NCBI GenBank assembly: GCA_030533445.1
Contig: CM060078.1
Location: 19,802,591-19,866,590, forward strand
DNA from: Cyprinodon diabolis
Taxonomy: Eukaryota > Chordata > Actinopteri > Cyprinodontiformes > Cyprinodontidae
Direction of reading: 5' to 3'
Length of the DNA stretch: 64,000 nt
Position numbers and translations under genes: made by a program. This document shows positions 56,398 through 64,000 of the stretch, piece by piece (the first letter of the stretch is position 1; every line of letters starts with the position of its first letter). The notes below the pieces were generated by a model that was not told where the DNA came from, ran no database searches, and saw only the letters and a program-made list of their open reading frames with translations.

Positions 56398-57205
56398 TGT
56401 CAAGGCTCTAGTCTGTGTGTTTGTTTTTTGTGTTTGTCTCCCTTCCTCCAACAGGAGGCGCCTGGTTCTGGTCCGCCTCCTCACACACCTGCTGATGGTT
56501 ACCTTGTTAATGGAGTGCTCTTAAGTTGCTGATTGCCACTACCTCAATGCCAGAGTGTTTGCCAGTTTTGGGTACTCTAGCCAAGCTGAGTTTTTGCTGA
56601 GTAAGACTGAGTTCTTGTCAACCTGAGTTTGTTTTTGTCTTTGCCTCTCGGCAGGAAGTCATCCTGCAAACTGGATCTTTCGGACCTTCACTCCCTGGAG
56701 GGATCAACTGAGCCTCAAACTGAGCTGGGAATTCAAACTGGAGGTTTGGATCCAGTTTCCCAGAGAGTACGTTGAGTTTACACACTGAGTAAGGGAATCA
56801 TCTCCACTACGACCCTTTCAAGTACTGCAGGAAATCTGAGTGGCAGTCAGTTTCTCCGTTCACCAACAACCAACCGTGTTCTGGGTAAACCCTGTTCTGC
56901 CCTCCACCAAATCAGACTAACACTGGAATACATCAAACAGATTGGAGTCAAAGATTCTACAACTTCTCTGGAAAAGTGAGTCAACAACCAGATCCTCTTC
57001 TCCAAATCTACGAATGAAATTTCCCACTGAGTCTGAACTAATCGCTGTGTCTTCCCTTCACCTTCCATTTCCGGCTGAGCGGAGTTCAGAGCAACACAGC
57101 ACCGTGCTTTATCTCTTCAATAAAAACCTGTTTAACCCTATTCCCCTGGTCTCTCTGAATTGGTTTCTCTGCATATGGGTCCGAGCTTTAGATAAAACCA
57201 TGACA
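56398..57205 (+). mobile_element. Solo LTR with 5 bp target duplication
   Basis: It begins TGTCAAGGCTCTAG and ends AAAACCATGACA (TG...CA, with inverted TGTCA/TGACA ends). ATATC flanks both sides (56393-56397, 57206-57210). AATAAAAACC at about 57118 is a likely polyadenylation signal. The length is 808 bases and there is no internal coding region, so it arose by LTR-LTR recombination. It is a relative of 11060-11819 and 2083-2310. Gypsy- or retrovirus-type by duplication length (inference). Confidence 0.85.
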
Positions 57206-57371
57206 ATATCATTATATATGAGCCAGATAGTTACTTCCAATTTTGAGTTATTTGTTTTGTATGGACATATTTTGCAACACTCTTATAATTTAGAAACTGC
57301 AACAATAAGATATAATTTGGGAAACAGTTATGAGGCCTATTCACCTGAATTTGGTGTATAAGTTACTACCA

Positions 57372-57620
57372 GCTCGGTGGTCTTGCAGCAAGAAGATCCA
57401 AGTTTGCATGTTCTCCCTGAGCATGCGTGGGTTCTGTCTGGGTACTCCAGCTTCCAAAAACATGACTGTTAGGTTGATTGGCTTCTCTTCTCTCTTCTTG
57501 TAAGTGTGTGTGTGAATAATTGTTTGTCTCTGTGTTGCCCTGCGATGAACTGGCAACCCTTCCAGGGTGTACCCGCCTTTTGCCCGTAGACAGCTGGAGA
57601 TAGGCACAGAAAATGGATGG
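57372..57620 (+). mobile_element. 5'-truncated LINE (or SINE) 3' end, 249 bp
   Basis: It contains GTTTGCATGTTCTCCCTGAG, CCAAAAACATGACTGTTAGG, TGTTGCCCTGCGATGAACTG, TCCAGGGTGTACCCGCC and AGCTGGAGATAGGCAC, ending AAAATGGATGG. This is a very common teleost non-LTR tail. It is flanked by an 11-base duplication AGTTACTACCA (57361-57371, 57621-57631), as expected for target-primed insertion. Confidence 0.85.
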
Positions 57621-57631
57621 AGTTACTACCA

Positions 57632-59283
57632 ATCTAGAGCAATCTATATTTAAAAGGCTCTCGTCTAGGGTTCTTCCTTCAACTGTAGGTGTCTAAAATA
57701 ATATTCCAACAAATATATCCTCTGACTGCAGATAAAAGCATCAGCTTATGTCATAAATATTTTTTTTCACCTTCTGTGAAAACTTAGTATTTGTCACACA
57801 ATTAGAGCCTAAAAAAAAATCCCGCAATGGTTTTTTAACGCGTACAGTCGGAACAAAACGTCTGTCACTTTTTTCTTAGGTCTTTGTTTTTTGTACCTGA
57901 TAAAAGCATTCTATGCACCTTTCTGCTCATGTCAAAGTTTCAAAAGGCTTGACCTGGCTGTTTAGAGTTGCAGCATGACATTAAAATAAGATGAGAAGAG
58001 TCTTCAGTGGGCTGTGCAAAGGAAAAAAAAAAAGGAAAAAACAAGGAGAGGCGAGTTCAGCTAATGTCACTTTCAATTAATCTCCTCAGGTAGTGGCCCC
58101 ATTAGCCCTCTCACACATGGGCCTGGTTTACAATGCAAATAGGGTCATTACCTCAGAAGTCTAATCGGCGTTGACAAGAGGCCGGAGAAGCCAGCCTTCA
58201 TGCACAGGGTATTTGTTTGCTTATTGTTACTCTTGCACGAAGGTATAAATTGGCTGTGGATGGAGAATAATAAAATCTTTAGAAATGAGAAAGAAGGTAG
58301 TTTTTAGTCAAATTTTGCCTTATTGGGAGTCAGTTTGAGTTCATGGAGGTTTCAGGATCAGGAGCTCAGATGCAACGCTACCAAATAAATCAATCTAAAA
58401 AAAACAACAGTGTCAGAAATGAAAAGTAAATGATTTCCAAGAGAAAGATTTGTCATCTTTGTTCCCATCTCTTCCCAGAAATGCTGCCTGTGATCCTTCT
58501 CGCACCTTAAATATTTAAAGACCCCCTTTTGCTAAAGCTTAGTTGTCGTATTGTGGATTGGCCTCCGACTGCCTCTAATCTCCTTGTTACCTGCAGGCGT
58601 CACAACAGCGATGTAAAGACAACATGTGGCGTATGAGTAGGGTTGTGAGACAGGAACCCCGCCCTCCCCATTCTTTTAAGGGGAGAGGGGGGGGTACTGT
58701 TAGGTTCAAAGTTTGTGCGCCCTCGAGAAGATGACACACTTCATGAAACTGCCTGGGAGAAGGAACAGCACCAGGAGTAAGAGAGGAGTAGAAAAGGAAA
58801 TCTCTTAGATCAGTTGTTTCCCTGAAAACACCCCCCTCCCCCTCCCCTCCCACCCTTCATCCCTCATGTTCCCCAGATACGGTGGCATCTTAAACCGAAC
58901 ATGCAGGTTGAAGACATTTGTTGAGACCTCTATATTAGTGAGGTGTTTGTGATAAGGTTGCTCTCTGTTTTTTTGGATACTTGTAAAAACTTTCAGATAC
59001 AAAAAAAAAAAAAAAAAGGGGAGAAGAAAGCAGGAATTCAGCTAGCGGACCTATAAATAAGACATCAGGTCAAAAGTATGTACTCTTAACTTATATCTGC
59101 AGCTGGGCGGCTATGGAGAATGGCAGAGGTAAAATGAAAGAAAAAACAGGTCAGGCATACTGTTTTATTTCCATGTACATATCCTTGAGCTGTAATTAGA
59201 TTTCACTTTGGTAAATAAAAAAAAAAAGTTTATATGTACATGATAGCACCACTTTAGCTGTTTTTCTCTGGATTTCACTCACA
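57632..59283. other. Intergenic DNA, no gene recognised
   Basis: The intervals 57900-58260 and 58450-58660 have unique-looking, less AT-rich sequence. Poly-A and poly-G runs occur at 58020, 58690 and 58998. Confidence 0.4.
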
Positions 59284-59286
59284 TTA

Positions 59287-59925
59287 AGGCCCTGTCCACA
59301 CGAAGCCGAACCCTGGCCTAAACGCACAAATTTTTCACCAAACCAGCCTCTCATCCATACGAAGCCGGCGTTTCGAGGGTCTGTAAACAATCTTTTTTTT
59401 ATTCAGCCTTCAGAGTGGGAAGATTTTGAAACGGCGTTTTCGCGTTTCCATCTTTAAGCTCTAACATTTTAGCATTTTTTTTTTTACACGCATGCGTCAT
59501 AGCGTCGCCTCTAAACACGCATGCGCGACACAGTATCACAACAACAATGGCGCCGTACTGTGTTGAATGGTTGCTGCTCATGCTACTCACCCTGCTGTCG
59601 GGCTTACAACAGAATCTTCTTCTTCTGGAATATCTCCAGGAAGAACAGAGCAATATAGACGACATAGTTCAGCACCTGAATTTGACTGAACCACGAAAAT
59701 GGACCCGCAGGGCACCATGTATAAATATTAGTGCGCTTGCCCAACATTTCGTCGCCTATATTTGCTTTGGCACCACAGCGCCTCTTACAGGCCTGGCATA
59801 CATTTTGCAGCGTTTTCATGCATTCGTGTGGACGATCACATTTATTTTACGTCTCCGTCTTTACGACAAACGTTCTGGAAAATATTAGCGTTTCGTAATC
59901 GTTTTGACTTCGTGTGGAGGGGGCT
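59287..59925 (+). mobile_element. Harbinger-like non-autonomous element, copy 2
   Basis: The ends are AGGCCCTGTCCACACGAAGC and the mirror CTTCGTGTGGAGGGGGCT, flanked by TTA (59284-59286, 59926-59928). Highly similar to 25824-26480. The region after PRKWTRR differs between the copies, so their internal deletions are distinct or have been edited since. Confidence 0.75.
59547..59888 (+). pseudogene. Remnant N-terminal transposon ORF (copy 2)
   Basis: The frame MAPYCVEWLLLMLLTLLSGL to LNLTEPRKWTRR matches 26080 onwards, then diverges. The catalytic part is missing. Conservation of the leader in both copies suggests the shared source element had an intact start here. Confidence 0.45.
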
Positions 59926-59928
59926 TTA

Positions 59929-62001
59929 TAGTGACTAAACTGGCCTCTAGTCATCAGAATCTTGCAAGTGATTGACAGGTTGTTTGGTAGACCTGCTTTG
60001 CTGTCATTTTTTTTTTTGTTTTTGTTTTTTTTAATGGTCACGCAGAAGGATGCAGTGCCTTACAAATGATCTCCAACTTAATTTTCTCCCAACACAAACA
60101 GAATTTTCCACGTATTTCTATTGGAACATTTTTTTTTTTGAACGATCAACAAAAAACTGATTTTACCAGTCAAACAGAAGGACACATATGTTTCTACTTC
60201 ATTTTGCTCCATATTTATTTTTGCACTGCACTGAATGTTTGCACCATTATTTAAACTGGTTTCTTTTTTCTCCTACATTGTTTAGTATTCTCATCACTTT
60301 TGCACTTTATAGGGGAAATGTTTATCTACTCCAAATGCAATACCATTACAACTGTTGGAAGCTGTACGCTACGAAATTTTGTTTTGTATACACTGTGCAT
60401 ACAAAATGACATTAAAGTTTGTCTTAGTCTTAAGTCATATGGATCATTTCCAAAATTTCCATCAAAAAATAAAATCTGAAAAAATTACCTCAACAAGTAT
60501 TCAGCTCACTTTACTTTGGTACCCTGAAACAAAATACCAGAAACGGGGAAGATTTAAGGCCCTGGTTGGTGAATCTGTTAGTTGTAAAACTATAATGTGT
60601 ACTTCAATCTTACTTTATGGAAGAGTTGCAAAAATTGAGTCAGGAAAAATTCCATATAGTTCCACATTTCATGTAGAAATAGCAAAAAAGTACACATTCT
60701 GGATAAACTGTAACTAATTTATTTACATAGAAAACACTAAGTGGCCTAAAAATAATGCTGTGCATAATCCTGAATGCAGTGGAAAATATGTATTCATGTA
60801 TAGGAAGGTAGTTGTGAAATCCAATCAGTATTGCCACCGAGCTGGAGCTTGCAGGTCTTGTATAGCCATGTTCACACATGCATTTTGCTGAGCTTGATCT
60901 AAATTATGAAGAAAACTGTGCAAAAATGCAAAGAAAATACAGATTTATAAAGTACTTAATCACAAGAAGTGGAGATAGAAGTGTCTGTTGTATTTTCTAG
61001 ATTAAAAAGTTTTAAGTTTTTTGGTGTTGTTCTATCTTTAAATCATAATAAAATCCAATAAGGTTGTTGTTGCAGCAGAGTGAAACCTTTGCATGGACCA
61101 CATCAGCCCATCATTAGACTCACAAAGCAGCAGACAGATCAGCATATCTCCCTCCGAGCAGAGGGAAAAATACTGTATCACAATTTTTCAGCTTGTAGTA
61201 TCCTCTCTGGATTCTTACTTTGCACAGAAAAAAATGTATTAACTGAACTGAACATATCCTCAAAAGGCAAACTTTAAGCTTTTATTTAGACTTTTTAGCC
61301 TTTTGTATTTTCAAACATGTACAGAAAAGGTAACCCCATTTTGCATTTTGTCAGATCTTTAAAAGCATTCTCTTGCTTGACGGCACATTACAAACAACGA
61401 CTGTTATTATGCTTGTCTCAGCAAGCTACCTAACAACAACAACAATAACACAGCAGCAGCAGCAATAAAGCCCCAGATGTTTCGCCTCAGCGTGTTTATT
61501 TACCTGTCATGTTTCCCTAATTGTTTCATTTGCAACAGATAAACACATCTCCTGTTGCATCTTTGTTTGCACGCTGTTCAGCAACAAACAGCCATGGTGA
61601 CAGGTTGTTTGTGATGATATGTAGCGCGTGCAGAAGGGATTAAAAGAAAAAGGTGACTCCACGCTGGTGGGGTGATTTGTACGCATGCCGGAGGGAATGG
61701 GATGTGCAGGGGGGGGTTAAGGTGAGCATTCAGGCAACATCTGCTGAGATTCTTTTGCACAATAAAAAAACTCCTTAAGCTGTAAATTAATACCTGTTCT
61801 CTGAAGATTTACTGCTGGATCTGCCCTTTCATGGAGACATTTGCTTTTAAATTAGCCTTTACAAGCATAGGAAAAACAGAATGAAAATCATTACATTTCC
61901 TTTAGTGACTATGCTCATATGCATTTACAGTACAAACCAGAACCATGTCTTTTAAAAGAATTTTAGTTCAATTTTTTTTTCCTAAATTTAACTCAGTTGT
62001 T
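59929..62001. other. Intergenic DNA, nothing recognised
   Basis: AT-rich. A short trinucleotide mix (AAC/AAT/AGC) lies at 61436-61466. No repeat ends or coding similarity are seen. Confidence 0.45.
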
Positions 62002-62004
62002 TAA

Positions 62005-62974
62005 AGGCCCTGTATCACCTTGACGATTTACACCAGTGTATGCCTGATGTACAAATAATCTGACGGAAACGCTGGCATACGTTGGATAATGTTATGGATA
62101 CGTTTTGTATAAGTTAGAGGCATGCTGAAGTACACTGCTGTATGCTGGCGTACGCGTTGACATATGGCAAGTACATGGAGAAATTTTGAGGATGCTCAAA
62201 ATTTCCCTATATATGCCAGCGTATGCCGTACATGGGTCATAAGTTACAGGTAAGTTATTTGATCGTTGACATACATTAAGTGTAAGTTACTCATAAGTCT
62301 TGTTGTCCAACTTATCTAAAATCTATGAGTAAGTTGTGCATAACTTATGAGTAACTTATCAAGAACCTCTCTCCAACGCATATCAATGTATGCACGTATA
62401 TTTGACGAGTTCCAGATGACCAGTTAACATGTCTCTAACTTACAGCTACTATACAGTATAATAGTGTATTGGCAGCGTTTGGGTATAAAAGGGGTTCACT
62501 GGAGGAAACTGTCAGTTCTCCTCCAGACTTCATCCCCATCATATAGTGGGCAAGAATGTGAGTGTGATGGATCCTCCCTGTGTTCAGGCCCACAGCCATG
62601 ACCAGCAAACCTAGCAGACAAGATGCTGACTCTGCTGCAACTGCAAACCTTCTTTCTTTTTTTCCCCTTTTTTTTCTTTGGAGGGCGGTAAACAGGAGCC
62701 AGGTTAATATCCCAACTGCCGATCAAAGACATTTTTTTATGCACATCGCTGCCCCCTCAGGACACTGGCTTGTGCATCATTTGATGGGCATTACGCTGCC
62801 ATACGTTATGCATAACGTAGGCTGTCATTGGACATAAGTCCTGGACTCGTGAATCTGCTATGTATACGCCTAAAACTGAAAACATACATAGAGAATTCAG
62901 TGTATGCCAGCGTTTTATAAGATTCTTGGACGTCAGACATATGCTGGCTTAATCAGCAAGGTGTGACAGGGCCC
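62005..62974 (+). mobile_element. Harbinger-like non-autonomous element with remnant 5' gene end, 970 bp
   Basis: The ends AGGCCCTGTATCACCTTG and the mirror CAAGGTGTGACAGGGCCC are flanked by TAA on both sides (62002-62004, 62975-62977). Sub-terminal regions contain many ATGCCAGCGTATGC/CATACGTT-like and AAGTTACTCATAAGT-like motifs. At 62483 GGGTATAAAAGGGG is a strong TATA box. A frame with ATG 62598 (MTSKPSRQDADSAATANLL) follows and soon loses coherence. It looks like an internally deleted element that kept its promoter and the first codons of its gene. Confidence 0.7.
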
Positions 62975-62977
62975 TAA

Positions 62978-64000
62978 GATTTGCAGAGTTCTGAAAGGCT
63001 GTTCCGCTGCAGCATTTCAATGAAGTTAAGTTCTCAGCTCTGACTGGGCAATCAAAAGATGTTATTTTTTTGTTGTTTAGTACCTGATAAACCAGACCTT
63101 ACCTGGCAGTTGGTTTCAGAATATTTGTGCTAATTTGTTATCCCTACCTTGATCTTATCTGTCTAAAGGCCTTACAGAGAGAAGAAGCTGTCTTCTATTA
63201 ATAATATTTTTTTGTGCTTGTGCTGCAATGATATTTATCTTTAAATGTGTTAATTGACCCCTATAGAGTCTGCAATTAAGCTCTTTTCTGAGCATTACCA
63301 GGATTCACTTTGGGTTAACTAAACATTATGTTCTGTAGACTTATGAGTTACACACAGGGTACACAAGATCCCTCACTCTGTAAAATGATGGGTCACAAAT
63401 TGTTTGAAAACACCCGTATAACCCTTCCCTAATTAATGGGCAGAAACAATAATTTTTCATGGGTCGTTGCCAATGCCACTGCTTTCTAATCTAAGTTAAC
63501 AGTGATTAGCTGTGATTGGTTCATTTTAACCAGCTACATTCAAGCCTGACTGGTGGAAACAAGAAATAACTTACATAGAAACTTCCTGCCAACATGACGT
63601 AGATTGACACATCATAAAAAGTAACATAATATATGACGATTATAAAAGACATGTAGCAACACATAAGACACTTTTAATTTTTCTAGCTTGCAAAAACATT
63701 AGGAAGCCATTTCTAAATTAGTACTCCAAGACGAGAGCTGTTATCCACAGATGGAGCAAACATGGAACAGAACTGACTCCTCCCAGGGTTGAACATCAAC
63801 AACTCACCCAAATAGTTTCATAGAATGATCCAGTATAACATCTGTAACACCGCAGGCCCGATTTCCCTTTTAGTAAAGGTCAGTGTAATGAATTCCTCAC
63901 TTAGGCAGGCGAAACAGGTATCCAGTTTCAAAGCAAAAAGCACTGGTGAACGAAAATAACATAAAGGCTCAACTCACAATGACTAAAACATCTAAAAGAT
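62978..64000. other. Intergenic DNA, nothing recognised
   Basis: AT-rich sequence to the end of the window. No gene, repeat end or RNA is seen. Confidence 0.45.

Overview
The window is vertebrate genomic DNA, almost certainly from a ray-finned (teleost, probably percomorph) fish. The signs are a spliced vertebrate-type gene with very long introns, fish-type Tc1/mariner, hAT and Harbinger-like DNA transposons, long (AT)n arrays, and an endogenous retrovirus with a gamma-type env. The species cannot be named from sequence alone. No bacterial, CRISPR or operon features are present.

One host gene is supported: mdfic (MyoD family inhibitor domain containing), on the plus strand from about 1.1 to 48.6 kb. 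Its parts are a probable non-coding first exon ending at 1159, then four coding exons at 1541-1634, 13696-13806, 30257-30649 and 48275-48525. All three introns between coding exons are phase 1. The joined frame is 282 codons plus a stop, and the last exon carries the whole cysteine-rich I-mfa domain (25 Cys in 83 residues). In other vertebrates mdfic lies between foxp2 and tfec. Neither is visible here, so 48.6-64 kb is treated as intergenic.

Layout. 0-2 kb: upstream DNA, promoter region, 5' UTR and first coding exon, flanked by oppositely oriented ends of one CAGGGGCGG repeat. 2-13.5 kb (first large intron): an LTR fragment, several MITEs, and a back-to-back series of hAT, DD36E mariner and DD34E Tc1 elements joined by (AT)n. 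A three-level nest of transposons (10.2-12.0 kb) and a second DD36E copy follow. 13.8-30.3 kb (second intron): mostly unique sequence with few repeats. 30.7-48.3 kb (third intron): MITEs, a 1.3 kb hAT element with a perfect 8 bp target duplication, a CpG-richer stretch, a reversed DD34E Tc1, and an antisense endogenous retrovirus of 6.96 kb (40520-47474) only 0.8 kb before the last exon. 48.6-64 kb: intergenic DNA with MITEs, an L1-like reverse transcriptase fragment, an unidentified decayed coding-like segment, a solo LTR, a LINE/SINE tail, and two Harbinger-like non-autonomous elements.

The retrovirus is the most unusual object. It has near-identical LTRs, a 5 bp target duplication, and a primer-binding site matching tRNA-Tyr. 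Yet it lacks recognisable reverse transcriptase, has gag pieces out of the usual order, carries MITE copies inside, and keeps a long env frame broken near its N-terminus. All transposase genes in the window are broken.
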